64,000 nucleotides of DNA from Phreatobacter cathodiphilus (GCF_003008515.1 NZ_CP027668.1:248001-312000), one strand, 5' to 3'. Positions 8,321-17,371 are shown, numbered from the stretch's first letter. Translations and numbers: made by a program. The notes: generated by a model from the sequence alone, not told the origin.

Positions 8321-9295
8321 ATGACGTCCGCCAGCCGCCGCACCGTTCTCGCCACCCTCGGGGGCGTCGCGGCCGCCTCGATCCTGCCGGCGAGGGCCCA
8401 GTCCTTTCCGGCCAAGCGCGTCACGCTGGTCGTTCCCTTCCCGCCGGGCGGCCCTGTGGACCTGACGGCTCGCCAGATCGGCCAGAAGATCTCCGAATAC
8501 TGGAACCAGACCGTCATCATCGAGAACCGTCCCGGCGCCGATGCGGTCATCGGCGCCCAGGCGGTGCAGCGCGCCGATCCGGACGGCCACACGCTGCTGG
8601 TCTGCGCCATTCATCACTCGGTTCACCCGAGCCTCAAGGCGAGCCTGCCCTACAACTTCCTCGAGGAGTTCGTGCCGGTCAGCGGCGCGGGCATCTTCCC
8701 GATCATCGTCTGCGCCCACCCGTCGCTGCCGGTGAACAACGTCGGTGAACTTGCCGCCTATGCCAAGGCCAATCCCGGCAAGCTCGCCTATGGCTCGGCC
8801 GGCGTCGGCGGCGGCACCCATCTCGCCGGCGAGCTGTTCAAGAGCATGACCGGTGCGGACATGCTGCACGTCGCCCATCGCGGCAGCGCCCCGGCCATGA
8901 GCAGCCTCCTCGGCAACCACGTTCAGCTGATGTTCGCCGATGGCCCCACCGCCGTGCCGCAGGTCCAGGCCAAGACCGTCAAGGCGCTCGGCATCAGCCC
9001 GGCCCGCCTGTCCATTCTCCCCGACATCCCGACCATGCCGGAGGCGGGGCTCCCCGGCTATGAGGCCTATTCCTGGTCGGGCATCGTGGCGCCGAAGGGC
9101 ACGCCGCCCGAGGCCGTCGCGGCACTGAACGCCGCCATGACCCGCGCGCTGAAGGAGCCGGAGACGGTCGAGAAGTTCGAGAAGTTCGGAGCCCAGCCGG
9201 CGCCGCAGACCGCCGCCCAGTTCGGGGCCTTCCTGAAGGCCGAGACCGAGAAATGGGCAAAGGTCGTCGCCGAGGCTAAGATCCCGAAGACGTGA
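8321..9295 (+). CDS. Bug family tricarboxylate-type substrate-binding protein (2)
   Basis: 324 residues with an exported N-terminus ([20 protein letters not shown] then RAQ) and the same Bug core as its neighbour ([33 protein letters not shown]). CGGAGG lies 10 nt before the ATG. Sequence identity to the first Bug protein is limited to the family motifs, so this is an old paralogue rather than a recent duplication. No membrane transporter genes accompany it; orphan Bug proteins are common and may share a distant TctAB or act in sensing. Confidence 0.88.
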   Translation: MTSASRRTVLATLGGVAAASILPARAQSFPAKRVTLVVPFPPGGPVDLTARQIGQKISEYWNQTVIIENRPGADAVIGAQAVQRADPDGHTLLVCAIHHSVHPSLKASLPYNFLEEFVPVSGAGIFPIIVCAHPSLPVNNVGELAAYAKANPGKLAYGSAGVGGGTHLAGELFKSMTGADMLHVAHRGSAPAMSSLLGNHVQLMFADGPTAVPQVQAKTVKALGISPARLSILPDIPTMPEAGLPGYEAYSWSGIVAPKGTPPEAVAALNAAMTRALKEPETVEKFEKFGAQPAPQTAAQFGAFLKAETEKWAKVVAEAKIPKT

Positions 9296-9335
9296 CACTC
9301 CCCGGCGCCGGCTCCGGGGCAACATGGAGCCGGCC

Positions 9336-10181
9336 ATGACCCAGCCCATTGCGACCATTGCCCTTCCCGACGGCGAGGCCGTTCCCGTGATCGGGCAGGG
9401 GACCTGGACCATTGCCGATCGCCCAGCCCGCCGCGACGGGGCGGTGGCAGCGCTCAGGGCCGGGCTCGACGCCGGCATGAGGCTGATCGACACGGCGGAG
9501 ATGTATGGCGACGGCGCTTCCGAGGAGCTCATCGGCGAGGCCATCGCCGGGCGTCGCGACGAGGCCTTCCTCGTGTCCAAGGTCTATCCCCACAATGCCG
9601 GCCGCCGCAGCGCCGTCGCGTCTTGCGAGGCCTCGCTACGCCGCCTCAACACCGACCGGCTCGACCTCTACCTCCTCCACTGGCGCGGCGGCATTCCCCT
9701 CGCCGAGACGGTCGAGGCCTTCGAGCGGCTGGTTGCTGACGGCAAGATTCGGTGCTGGGGCGTGTCGAATTTCGACGTCGACGACATGGAGGAACTCGTC
9801 GCGGCCGGCGGCGAGGCGGTCGCCGTCAACCAAGTGCTCTACAATTGCGGCCGCCGCGGCATCGAGTTCGACCTGATGCCATGGCAGGCCGCGCGCGGCA
9901 TCCCGGTCATGGCCTATTCGCCCATCGAGCAGGGCCGGCTGCCGCGCCATCCCGCCCTTGCCGCCATCGCCGCCCGCCATCCCGGCGCGACGGCGGCGCA
10001 GGTGGCGCTCGCCTTCACGCTGCGCCTCGGCGGTGTCCTCGCCATTCCGCAGATGAGCACGCCCGCCCATGTGGCGGAGAACCGCCCCGCCGCCGATCTC
10101 GTGCTGACGGCCGAGGATCTCGCCGAGATCGATCGCGCCTTTCCGCCGCCGGCGCGCAAGCGCCCGCTCGACATGCTCTGA
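9336..10181 (+). CDS. Aldo/keto reductase
   Basis: About 281 residues forming the AKR (beta/alpha)8 barrel. Counting from the upstream ATG at 9324, the tetrad residues are Asp56 (LIDTAEMYG), Tyr61, Lys86 (LVSKVYP) and His119 (LYLLHW); the NADPH-binding C-terminal half is intact. The product is a cytosolic NAD(P)H-dependent reductase of aldehydes or ketones, exact substrate unknown. I prefer the ATG at 9336 because GGAG precedes it by 6 nt. The stretch 9307-9334 before it can form a 9-bp stem. It follows the Bug gene by 40 bp and may be co-transcribed. Confidence 0.88.
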   Translation: MTQPIATIALPDGEAVPVIGQGTWTIADRPARRDGAVAALRAGLDAGMRLIDTAEMYGDGASEELIGEAIAGRRDEAFLVSKVYPHNAGRRSAVASCEASLRRLNTDRLDLYLLHWRGGIPLAETVEAFERLVADGKIRCWGVSNFDVDDMEELVAAGGEAVAVNQVLYNCGRRGIEFDLMPWQAARGIPVMAYSPIEQGRLPRHPALAAIAARHPGATAAQVALAFTLRLGGVLAIPQMSTPAHVAENRPAADLVLTAEDLAEIDRAFPPPARKRPLDML

Positions 10182-10187
10182 CGGCGG

Positions 10188-10514
10188 TCAGCGCCCGCCC
10201 AGGCGATAGCCCGACTGTTCGATGCAGGCGGTGAACTGGCCGCGCTGATCAGGCGTCAGCCTGTCGCGGTCCGGCGTGCCGCGGGCGTTGGACGGATTGG
10301 CCACCGCCGCCCGGTAGCAGAGGCGCGCGGCATAGTCGGCGGTGAAGACCTGGCGGTTGACGTCCCCGTCGACCAACTGGCGGGCGAGGCGCCGGGCGGC
10401 GGCGCTCTGCTCGGGCGGCAGATCGACGGGGCCATGGGTCTGGGCCGCGGCAGGGACCCCCACAAAGAGGATGGCGAGGGGGGCGGCGAGCGCTGCCGGG
10501 CGGAAGGGGATCAT
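10188..10514 (-). CDS. Small secreted hypothetical protein (108 aa)
   Basis: A Sec signal peptide (residues 1-24, ending AAAQ) is followed by ~84 mostly helical residues with two cysteines (in RLCYRAAV and FTACIEQ) that could pair. I do not recognise the family. The frame is open further upstream, but the signal peptide fixes the likely start at 10514, with AGGA 8 nt upstream. It converges with the aldo/keto reductase gene 6 bp away. Confidence 0.6.
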   Translation of the reverse strand: MIPFRPAALAAPLAILFVGVPAAAQTHGPVDLPPEQSAAARRLARQLVDGDVNRQVFTADYAARLCYRAAVANPSNARGTPDRDRLTPDQRGQFTACIEQSGYRLGGR

Positions 10515-10617
10515 CGGGCATGTCCTGTGGCGGCCTGGCCCCGTGATGCCCGCAGTTCGTTGCAGCCCCGCCTCGTCCGCGACAGGCGGCGGTTTCAGCC
10601 GCGGCGGGCGCCGGCAG

Positions 10618-10833
10618 TCACGCCCGGCCGGGGTCGTCCTCGTCCTCCCCCTCGTTCTCGACGACGGGGATGGCATAGGCGCCCTTCAGCCAGCGGTTAA
10701 GGTCGATGTCGGCGCAGCGCTTCGAGCAGAAGGGCTTGAAGCGTACCAGGGCGGGCTTGCCGCAGATGCGGCAGGCCTTGGGCGGGTCGACCAGGCGATC
10801 GTTGTCGTTCACGGCGTTCATGGGTGGGGTCAT
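10618..10833 (-). CDS. yacG: DNA gyrase inhibitor YacG (zinc ribbon)
   Basis: 71 residues with a four-cysteine zinc ribbon (Cys21, 24, 36, 40 in CRICGKPALV and FKPFCSKRC) followed by ADIDLNRWLKGAYAIPV and an acidic tail, exactly the YacG pattern. Studied YacG binds GyrB and inhibits gyrase. It lies 56 bp downstream of maf in the same direction, the usual maf-yacG order in this lineage. A shorter start at 10821 is possible. Confidence 0.88.
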   Translation of the reverse strand: MTPPMNAVNDNDRLVDPPKACRICGKPALVRFKPFCSKRCADIDLNRWLKGAYAIPVVENEGEDEDDPGRA

Positions 10834-10889
10834 GGCATGCGATGGGGCTGGAAGGGAAGGAGGACGGCGTTCTTCCCTCCGAACGCGCC

Positions 10890-11528
10890 TCAGCCCTTGG
10901 CGATCCAGCCGAGGGTGACGGGATAGCCCGTCGCGCCGACCAGCCCCACGGCCTCGGCGAGCGGCAGGCCGACGACATTGGTGTAGGAGCCGACCAGCGA
11001 GACGACGAAGGCGCCGGCAATGCCCTGGATGGCATAGCCCCCGGCCTTGCCACGCCATTCGCCGGCGCCGAGATAGGCGTCGATCTCGTCCTTCGACAGG
11101 CGCTTGAACCGCACCCGCGTCTCCACCAGCTTGGCGCTGACGCGGCCCGCCTGATCGACGCGGCAGAGGCCGGTATAGACCCGGTGCGACCGCCCGGAGA
11201 GAAGACGGATGCAGGCGGCGGCCTCCTCGATGGTCTCCGCCTTCGGCAGGATGCGGCGGCCGACGCAGACGACCGTGTCGGCGGCGAGGATCACCGATCC
11301 CGCCCAGTCCGCATCGTCGCGGATTCGGCGCGCGGCCTCCGAGGCCTTCTCCCGGGCCAGGCGCAGGGCGAGCTTGCGCGGGCTCTCGCGCGGCCAGGGC
11401 GTCTCGTCGATTTCGGCGGGAACCAGCGTGTCCGGCTCGATGCCGGCCTGCTGCAGCAGCGCCAGGCGGCGCGGCGAGGCCGAAGCGAGGATCAGTTTCG
11501 GGCGGCCGGGGACGGATGTGGGAGCCAT
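10890..11528 (-). CDS. maf: Maf family nucleotide pyrophosphatase
   Basis: 212 residues. [20 protein letters not shown] at the N-terminus, then DET and [11 protein letters not shown], are the Maf/Ham1-fold signatures. Maf proteins hydrolyse non-canonical or surplus nucleoside triphosphates (dTTP/UTP or 7-methyl-GTP types) and influence septation. The start at 11528 matches the usual Maf length; the frame is open further upstream without similarity. It is followed by yacG. No infA was found upstream, unlike many relatives. Confidence 0.9.
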   Translation of the reverse strand: MAPTSVPGRPKLILASASPRRLALLQQAGIEPDTLVPAEIDETPWPRESPRKLALRLAREKASEAARRIRDDADWAGSVILAADTVVCVGRRILPKAETIEEAAACIRLLSGRSHRVYTGLCRVDQAGRVSAKLVETRVRFKRLSKDEIDAYLGAGEWRGKAGGYAIQGIAGAFVVSLVGSYTNVVGLPLAEAVGLVGATGYPVTLGWIAKG

Positions 11529-11716
11529 GGGCGCCTTGGTGAGGACGTGCGCGGGGTGTGGGGTTCGATAGCCCATGCGGCGGGGCTTGTGAACTCGCGT
11601 GGCGGGCAGAGCGAAGAGCGAGCGGCGAACGGGTGATGTCACCCCCTCCTTCGTCCTGTTGGATTTCGCATCGCAGCACGGCATAGACTGCCGCGAAAGC
11701 CGAGGGGAGCCGCGCC

Positions 11717-12766
11717 ATGCCCAAGACCAATCCGGGACGTTTCTTCGAGGACTTCCGCCTGGGCGACCGCCTCGTCCACGCGACGCCGCGCACCGTCACC
11801 ACGGGCGATGCCGCCCTCTACACCGCGCTCTACGGCACGCGCTTCGCCGTCCAGTCCTCCGACGCCTTCGCCAAAGCCATCGGCTATCCACGGAGCCCCG
11901 TCGACGACCTCCTCGTCTTCCACGTCGTCTTCGGCAAGACCGTGCCCGACGTCTCGCTCAACGCCGTCGCCAATCTCGGCTATGCCGGCTGCCGCTTTCT
12001 CGCCCCGGTCTATCCCGGCGACACGCTGTCGACCGTGTCCGAGGTCATCGGCCTCAAGGAGAATTCCAACCGCAAGACCGGTGTCGTCTATGTCCGCTCC
12101 GTCGGCACCAACCAGCACGGCGACGACGTGCTCGACTATGTGCGCTGGGTGATGGTGCGCAAGCGCGACGAGGCCGCCGCCGCGCCGCCCGAGCACGTGC
12201 CGGCCCTGCCGAAGGCGCTGGAGCCCGACCAGCTCGGCGACGCCTGCCCGCTGATCGAGCCGGACGAATGGGACACCGCGCTCTCCGGCCAGCGCCACCG
12301 CCTCTCCGACTACGTGGTCGGCGAGAGCATCGACCACGTCGACGGCATGACCGTGGAGGAGGCCGAGCATATGATGGCGACGCGCCTCTACCAGAATACG
12401 GCCAAGGTCCACTTCAACCAGTTCACAGAGGGCCAGGGCCGCTTCGGCCGCCGCCTCATCTATGGCGGCCACGTCATCTCCATCGCCCGGTCGCTCTCCT
12501 TCAACGGCCTCGCCAATGCCTTCCAGATCGCCGCGATCAACGGCGGCCGTCACGTCGCGCCGCTCTTCGCCGGCAACACCGTCTTCGCCTGGTCGCAGAT
12601 CCTCGCCGTTGAGGAACTTCCCGGCCGCGACGACGTGGGCGCCCTGCGCATCCGCACCATCGCCACCAAGGACCGGCCCTGCGCCGATTATCCCCTCAAG
12701 GCCGGCGACGACTACGATCCCGCCGTCATCCTCGACCTAGACTACTGGGCGCTGATCCCGCGCTGA
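11717..12766 (+). CDS. mch: Mesaconyl-CoA hydratase (MaoC family)
   Basis: 349 residues with two tandem MaoC-type hotdog folds. The sequence ([61 protein letters not shown]) closely resembles mesaconyl-CoA (2-methylfumaryl-CoA) hydratase as I know it. That enzyme hydrates mesaconyl-CoA to beta-methylmalyl-CoA in the ethylmalonyl-CoA pathway, which lets cells without isocitrate lyase grow on acetyl-CoA units. GAGGGGAGC lies before the ATG. No other pathway genes (ccr, ecm, mcl) are in the window. A generic MaoC dehydratase is the fallback call. Confidence 0.82.
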   Translation: MPKTNPGRFFEDFRLGDRLVHATPRTVTTGDAALYTALYGTRFAVQSSDAFAKAIGYPRSPVDDLLVFHVVFGKTVPDVSLNAVANLGYAGCRFLAPVYPGDTLSTVSEVIGLKENSNRKTGVVYVRSVGTNQHGDDVLDYVRWVMVRKRDEAAAAPPEHVPALPKALEPDQLGDACPLIEPDEWDTALSGQRHRLSDYVVGESIDHVDGMTVEEAEHMMATRLYQNTAKVHFNQFTEGQGRFGRRLIYGGHVISIARSLSFNGLANAFQIAAINGGRHVAPLFAGNTVFAWSQILAVEELPGRDDVGALRIRTIATKDRPCADYPLKAGDDYDPAVILDLDYWALIPR

Positions 12767-12937
12767 CGCTCCGGGCACGGCCGGTCCTGCGCCCCGCGAG
12801 GTTGACCTCGTCTCCTGTTTCGTCATGTTACGGAGCTGGGCCGATCCAGCGTCCCCCGACAGATTCTTCCATGGTGCATGAACCTTTTCGCCGGCCGCCG
12901 CGACTGATGCTGCGAGCCCACCGGCTCGGGAGTGGCG

Positions 12938-13498
12938 ATGCAGTCTGACAGCGACCAGGACCTCATCCTCCGGGTTGCCAAGGGCGATCGCCTCGCCTTC
13001 AGGGCCCTCTATGCCCGCCACAATGTCCGCGTGTTCCGGTTCATCCTCCGGTTCATCAAGGACGAGGGGCAGGCCGAGGACCTGATCGGCGAAGTCTTCC
13101 TGGACGTGTGGCGGCAGGCCGACAGGTTCGAGGGGCGCTCCAGCGTCTCGACCTGGATCCTCGGAATGGCCCGTTTCAAGGCGTTGTCCTCGCTGAGGAA
13201 GACGACCGAGGCGGAACTCGACGAGGAACAGGCTGCCGCCATCGCGGACGACGCGGACACGCCCGAGACGGTGTCTCAGAAGCTGGACAAGGCAAAGGCC
13301 ATCCGCCGTTGCATCGACCAGCTCTCACCCGAGCACCGGGAGATCGTCGATCTGGTCTACTATCAGGAGAAATCGATCTCCGAAGTGGCCGAAATCGTCG
13401 GGATACCGGAGAACACCGTCAAGACGCGCATGTTCTATGCGCGCAAAAGGCTCCAGGAGCTCATGCAGAGCGCCGGAGTCGATCGAGGTTGGCCATGA
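12938..13498 (+). CDS. ECF-type RNA polymerase sigma factor
   Basis: 186 residues with region 2 (about 10-75; AFRALYARHNVRVFRFILRF, EDLIGEVFLDVWRQ) and region 4 (about 125-175; LSPEHREIVDLVYYQEKSIS, GIPENTVKTRMFYARKRL). The linker is short, as in group 4 sigma factors. The ATG at 12938 has GGGAG 5 nt upstream; a GTG at 12932 is the alternative. The stop overlaps the next start by 4 bp (ATGA), implying translational coupling to the anti-sigma gene. The 171 bp upstream has a TTGACC at 12802 but no convincing -10. Confidence 0.92.
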   Translation: MQSDSDQDLILRVAKGDRLAFRALYARHNVRVFRFILRFIKDEGQAEDLIGEVFLDVWRQADRFEGRSSVSTWILGMARFKALSSLRKTTEAELDEEQAAAIADDADTPETVSQKLDKAKAIRRCIDQLSPEHREIVDLVYYQEKSISEVAEIVGIPENTVKTRMFYARKRLQELMQSAGVDRGWP

Positions 13499-14193
13499 CG
13501 ACGCGCAGCCCCATGGAGATGACCGAGCGCCGGGCGGTTTCCGAACTGCTGCCCTGGTACGCCGCCGGCACGCTCTCCGCCGCCGACACCGCCCGTGTCG
13601 AATCGGCGCTCGCCGCCGACGAGACCCTGCGCGACGAACTCGAGATCGTCCGCGAGGACCAGGATGCGACCTTCGCCCTCGCCGAAGCTTCGCCGCGGCC
13701 CTCGCCCCGTGTTCTCGACGACCTGATGAAGCGCGTCGAGGCCGAACCCGCGAAGTTCGGCCAGGTCGCCGCCCGCGCCCGCGCCGGCTTCGCCGACTGG
13801 CTCGGCGAGAAGCTCGCCCTGCTCTCGCCGCGGACCCTCGCCTATGCCGCCGGTGCCGCGGCCCTCGCCCTCGTCATCCAGGCCGGCGTCATCGGCTCGT
13901 CCTTCATCTCCGGCCCGGCGCAGTTCCAGACCGCCTCCCACAGCCCGGCGCCGGCCGCACCGCGCGCCGAGGGCACCTACATCCTCATCGGCTTCGCCGC
14001 CGACGCCACCGCCGCCGACATGGGCCGCCTGCTCGAACAGGTGAAGGGCTCCATCGTCGAGGGGCCGCGCCCCGGCGGCTTCTACCGGGTGCGCATCGGC
14101 GAGGGCATCATGAGCCCGGCCGATCTCGACCGGGTGGTCGGCACGCTGCGCGGCGAGGCCCGCCTCGTCCGCTTCGTCGGCCCGGCCTCCTGA
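13495..14193 (+). CDS. Membrane-anchored anti-sigma factor (no zinc motif)
   Basis: 232 residues. The N-terminal ~60 residues (RRAVSELLPWYAAGTLSAAD) resemble an anti-sigma domain, but the HxxxCxxC zinc motif is absent; the whole protein has no cysteine. A single membrane segment lies at about 115-138, followed by a Pro/Ala linker and a periplasmic domain (TYILIGFAADATAADMGRLL) that looks like the small fold seen before peptidase modules. Inference: it holds the upstream sigma factor at the membrane and releases it on an envelope signal. Coupled to the sigma gene by ATGA overlap. Confidence 0.8.
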   Translation: MTTRSPMEMTERRAVSELLPWYAAGTLSAADTARVESALAADETLRDELEIVREDQDATFALAEASPRPSPRVLDDLMKRVEAEPAKFGQVAARARAGFADWLGEKLALLSPRTLAYAAGAAALALVIQAGVIGSSFISGPAQFQTASHSPAPAAPRAEGTYILIGFAADATAADMGRLLEQVKGSIVEGPRPGGFYRVRIGEGIMSPADLDRVVGTLRGEARLVRFVGPAS

Positions 14194-14294
14194 TCCCCAG
14201 CGTCCGGCACTCCGCCGGGCTGTGGAGCCAAACAGAAACAATGCAGGACTAGCGTTCCGGGCAGTTCATGCCATCCGGTCCATGAGGTGCAGCC

Positions 14295-16454
14295 ATGTGC
14301 GTGCGTGACGGTCGTCCTGCGGCTCCGCGGATCGGGTCGGGCATCGTGGCCGGTTTCCTCGGCCTCCTCGCGGCATCGACCTTTCTCATGACCATGGATG
14401 TGCGTCCTGCCCAGGCGCAGTTCGGCATATCCATCGGAGGGTTCGGCGGCGGCGGAGGCTTCCGCGGCCGCGGTGCCCGCAGCGAGGGTTTCTCGCGTGG
14501 CCCCTCCATGCAGCGCATGCCCTCCGGCCGGGGCGGCTTCATGGACGGGGGCGGACGCGGCGGTCGCATCGTCGAGGGTGGCGGCCGAGGCGGCCGTTTC
14601 ATCGAGGGCGGTGGCCGTGGCGGGCGTTTCACCGAGGGCGGCGTGCGCGGCGATCGTTTCGGCGGCCGGCCGGGCCGGGGCCGCTATGGCGACGATGCCG
14701 GCTACGGCAACGGCCGTCCAGGTCGTGAGGCGGGGCGTGGCCGCTACGGCGACGACGTCGGGGGCCGGCCCGGTCGCAGGCCTCCTTGGGGGGGCCGCCC
14801 CGGTCGTCCGGGCGGCGACGACGTCGTCACCCGACCCCCCGGACGTCCTCCAGGCGGAAGGCCGCCCGGCCGTCCGCCTGGCGGCCGCCCGCCCGTCGTC
14901 TATCCCGGCGACGGCCCGGTCGTTCGGTTGCCCCCGGGCCGCCGGCCGCCCGTCATCGTGCCCGATCCAGGTCCTGTCGTGGTGCTCCCGCCGGGTGGCG
15001 GGGGACGTCCGCCGGGAGGTCGCCCGCCTGCCGGTCCGCCCGGCGGCCCGCCGCGCGGACCGGGCTTCGGCCCTGCAGCGGCCGGGGCGGCCGCAGCCTT
15101 CGGCGCGCCGGCGCTCATTTCCGCCGCCCGTGCCGGCACGGACCGCCAGCAGGACTTGCCCGGCCTGCCGCCGGCCAACGAACGGCGCTACGTGCCCGAC
15201 GAGGTGATCTTCGTCATGAACGCCAATGCGCCCGCCAATGCGGTGCGCAACCTCGTCCGCCGCTACAACCTGACGCTGATCGCCGAGGAGCAGTCGCAGC
15301 TCGTCGGCGCGGTTCTGCATCGCTACCGCATCCCCAGCCGCACCACCGTGCCGGCGGCGATCCGCGCCATCACCCGCAGCCCAGGCGTCGGTTACGTCCA
15401 GCCCAACTACCTCTTCGACCGACCGAACTACGTCTTCCGCCTGCAGAGCGCTTCGACGACCCAGGGGGGCGGCGCCTCCATGCAATATGTCGTCGACCAG
15501 CTTCGCCTGCCGGAGGCCCACCGCCTCGCCCAGGGCGAGCAGGTGCCGATCGCCGTCATCGATTCCGGGGTCGAGGCGACCCATCCGGAAATGGTCGGCC
15601 GCATCGCCAAATCCTTCGACGCCATCGGCGGAGCCTTTCAGCCGCACGAGCACGGCACCGGCATGGCGGGCGCCATCGTCGCCCATGCCCAGCTCACCGG
15701 CGTCTCGCCGCGCGCCAACATCCTCGCCGCCCGCGCCTTCGCGCCGGGCCAGAGCACGGGGTCCTCGGGCACCAGCTTCCACATCCTCAAGGCGATGGAC
15801 TGGTCCATCCGCGAGGGCGCCCGCGTCATCAACATGAGCTTCGCCGGCCCCCGCGATCCCCTGATGACCCGCGCCATCCAGGTGGCGGCGGGCCAGCGCA
15901 TCGCCATGGTCGCCGCCATGGGCAACGAGGGGCCGGGCGCGCCCGTCTCCTTCCCCGCCGCCGATCCCAACGTCATCGCGGTGACGGCCACCGACCAAGC
16001 GGGGCGGCTCTTCTCCGCCGCCTCGCGCGGCAACCACGTCGCTGTGGCGGCGCCGGGCGTCGAGATCATCCTGCCCGCGCCGCGTGGCGGCTACCAGATC
16101 TCCTCGGGCACCTCGGTCGCGGCCGCCCATGTCAGCGGCATCGCCGCCCTCCTGCTGGAGCGCCAGCCGGATCTCGACCCCGCCCAGCTCCGCCAGATCC
16201 TGCAGGAGACGGCGCGGCGGGGGGCTACGGCGGATCCGCTGCTCGGCGCGGGCCTCGCCGATCCGGTGCCGGCGCTCACCGCCGCCCGTGCGCCGGACCC
16301 CTCGGTCCCGATGGTAACGGCGCCGCCGCCCGCGCCTCCCGCGGCGACGGCCGAAGCGCCGCCGGCTGCGGGCACGGCGACTGCCGAAGCGCCGCCGCCG
16401 GCCCCGCCGCGCCAGGCGACCGTCGATCCCGGCAAGGCCGAGGCGACGGACTGA
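14295..16454 (+). CDS. Secreted S8 (subtilisin) peptidase with Gly/Arg/Pro-rich spacer
   Basis: 719 residues. A signal peptide (ending near 41, AQA) leads into a low-complexity Gly/Arg then Pro/Gly/Arg tract (45-260), a propeptide-like domain (about 298-385), and the subtilase domain (about 415-640). The catalytic triad is intact: Asp423 (VIDSG), His453 (HGTGMAG), Ser607 (SSGTSVAAAH), with oxyanion Asn543. The C-terminus is Pro/Ala-rich. AGGTG precedes the ATG. It sits 101 bp after the anti-sigma gene, so it may be a target or partner of that regulon. The Gly/Arg tract is highly basic and could bind nucleic acid or surface polymers. Confidence 0.9.
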   Translation: MCVRDGRPAAPRIGSGIVAGFLGLLAASTFLMTMDVRPAQAQFGISIGGFGGGGGFRGRGARSEGFSRGPSMQRMPSGRGGFMDGGGRGGRIVEGGGRGGRFIEGGGRGGRFTEGGVRGDRFGGRPGRGRYGDDAGYGNGRPGREAGRGRYGDDVGGRPGRRPPWGGRPGRPGGDDVVTRPPGRPPGGRPPGRPPGGRPPVVYPGDGPVVRLPPGRRPPVIVPDPGPVVVLPPGGGGRPPGGRPPAGPPGGPPRGPGFGPAAAGAAAAFGAPALISAARAGTDRQQDLPGLPPANERRYVPDEVIFVMNANAPANAVRNLVRRYNLTLIAEEQSQLVGAVLHRYRIPSRTTVPAAIRAITRSPGVGYVQPNYLFDRPNYVFRLQSASTTQGGGASMQYVVDQLRLPEAHRLAQGEQVPIAVIDSGVEATHPEMVGRIAKSFDAIGGAFQPHEHGTGMAGAIVAHAQLTGVSPRANILAARAFAPGQSTGSSGTSFHILKAMDWSIREGARVINMSFAGPRDPLMTRAIQVAAGQRIAMVAAMGNEGPGAPVSFPAADPNVIAVTATDQAGRLFSAASRGNHVAVAAPGVEIILPAPRGGYQISSGTSVAAAHVSGIAALLLERQPDLDPAQLRQILQETARRGATADPLLGAGLADPVPALTAARAPDPSVPMVTAPPPAPPAATAEAPPAAGTATAEAPPPAPPRQATVDPGKAEATD
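14544..14654 (+). repeat. 30-bp tandem repeats coding EGGGRGGRF-type units
   Basis: Within the subtilase gene, residues 84-120 consist of four near-identical ten-residue units (EGGGRGGRFI type), encoded by ~30-bp direct repeats. Such repeats can change copy number by slippage. Confidence 0.7.
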
Positions 16455-16484
16455 CCTCCAGCATTCCAGGCGTCAGGAAGCCTC

Positions 16485-16529
16485 CGGGCCCGCTGCGGAA
16501 AAAAATCGCGGCGGGCCCGAACCTTTTTC
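16485..16529 (+). terminator. Rho-independent terminator after subtilase gene
   Basis: CGGGCCCGCTGCG pairs with CGCGGCGGGCCCG (one G-U) across an A-rich loop and is followed by a run of five T at 16524-16528. It lies about 30 nt after the stop at 16454. Confidence 0.75.
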
Positions 16530-16595
16530 CGGCAGGCCGCGACCCATGGATATCGGGGCGCAACGAGCCCCACACCGAACTCAAGGGGACCTGCC

Positions 16596-16856
16596 ATGAA
16601 CCGCTTCAAGACCTTCGCCATCGCCGCCGCCGCCGTCGCCACCCTCTCGGTGGGTGTCGCGTCCCAGGCCGAAGCCGGCCCGTTCCATCGCCGCCACATC
16701 GGCTTCGGCGTCGGGGCGCTTGCCACCGGCCTGATCGTCGGCGGGGCCATCGCCGCCGCCAACTCCCGCGCCTACGCCTCCGACTGCTACCTGACCCGCC
16801 GCTGGGTCGACGGCCCCTACGGCCCGGAGCGCCGCACCGTCCGCGTCTGCGAGTGA
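16596..16856 (+). CDS. Small secreted hypothetical protein (86 aa)
   Basis: Begins MNRFKTFAIAAAAVATLSVG, a signal peptide cleaved near AEA (about 27). A Gly/Ala-rich hydrophobic stretch (about 36-54) follows, then a C-terminal SDCYLTRRWVDGPYGPERRT with a second Cys two residues before the end. The C-terminal pattern of a YGP-type turn plus two cysteines is common in tiny envelope proteins of this order; function unknown. AAGGGGACC lies before the ATG, and terminators flank both sides, so it is a single transcription unit. Confidence 0.72.
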   Translation: MNRFKTFAIAAAAVATLSVGVASQAEAGPFHRRHIGFGVGALATGLIVGGAIAAANSRAYASDCYLTRRWVDGPYGPERRTVRVCE

Positions 16857-16895
16857 GCGCCGCGACCGCCTGACCTGACCTCCCTCCGACCTGCA

Positions 16896-16927
16896 GCGAA
16901 GCCCCGGCCATGCACCGGGGCTTTCGC
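16896..16927 (+). terminator. Hairpin terminator after the 86-aa secreted protein
   Basis: GCGAAGCCCCGG (16896-16907) pairs with CCGGGGCTTTCGC (to 16927) with one bulge, loop CCATGCA. The U-tract is minimal. It lies 40 nt after the stop codon. Confidence 0.65.
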
Positions 16928-17043
16928 GCGTTCGTGGTCCCGTGACGCCGCCCTCGGTCCTGGGGAGCTCCTGTCCTCGTGGCGGATTCTGTGGCGCCCC
17001 CGGCCGGGTGCCGGCCCCTCTCGGTGCCGCAATGGAGTGGAGG

Positions 17044-17080
17044 CAAAACGAAACCGGCGGAGCTTTCGCTCCGCCGGTTC
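17044..17080 (-). terminator. Rho-independent terminator of the Gly-rich secreted protein
   Basis: Read on the minus strand, AACCGGCGGAGC-GAAA-GCTCCGCCGGTT is a perfect 12-bp stem with a GAAA tetraloop, followed by TCGTTTTG. It begins 22 nt after the stop at 17102. Confidence 0.85.
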
Positions 17081-17101
17081 GGGGTTCGGGGTGTCGAGGT
17101 A

Positions 17102-17371
17102 TCAGCGGCGGCCGCCGCGGCTCTCGCAGACGATGCCACCCCAGTAGGTGGAGTAGTGGCAGGCTTCCATGCTGGCGCTGGCCGGGGGCGGCGCGCCGTA
17201 GCGCTGGTGCGTCGGCCCGCCGGGCAGCACGACGGCATTGCTCGAGGTGGCCTCCGAGCCGCCGCCACCGCCGCCACCGCCCCCGCCGCCGCGGGCCTGG
17301 GCGAGGCCGGTGAAGGCGCTGGTCAGCGCGAGGGTGAGTGCGCCGGCGACGGCGAGCTTGCTGATGGACAT
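17102..17371 (-). CDS. Small secreted Gly-rich protein (89 aa)
   Basis: A signal peptide (MSISKLAVAGALTLALTSAF, cleaved near AQA) leads into an 11-glycine run, then a C-terminal segment with two cysteines (EACHYSTYWGG and GIVCES). AAGGAGATC precedes the ATG. The same C-terminal style (two Cys, aromatic, Gly) is seen in the 86-aa protein on the other strand, suggesting related tiny envelope proteins; no known function. It is isolated by terminators at both ends. Confidence 0.72.
   Translation of the reverse strand: MSISKLAVAGALTLALTSAFTGLAQARGGGGGGGGGGGSEATSSNAVVLPGGPTHQRYGAPPPASASMEACHYSTYWGGIVCESRGGRR

Noticed and set aside
14194-14294. ECF-type promoter (GGAAC/CGTT) before the subtilase
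   Set aside because: GGAGCC and CGTT are 23 nt apart, beyond the usual 16-17 nt spacing.
14082-16130. Minus-strand frame opposite the subtilase
   Set aside because: Low-complexity shadow of the Gly/Arg tract and protease.
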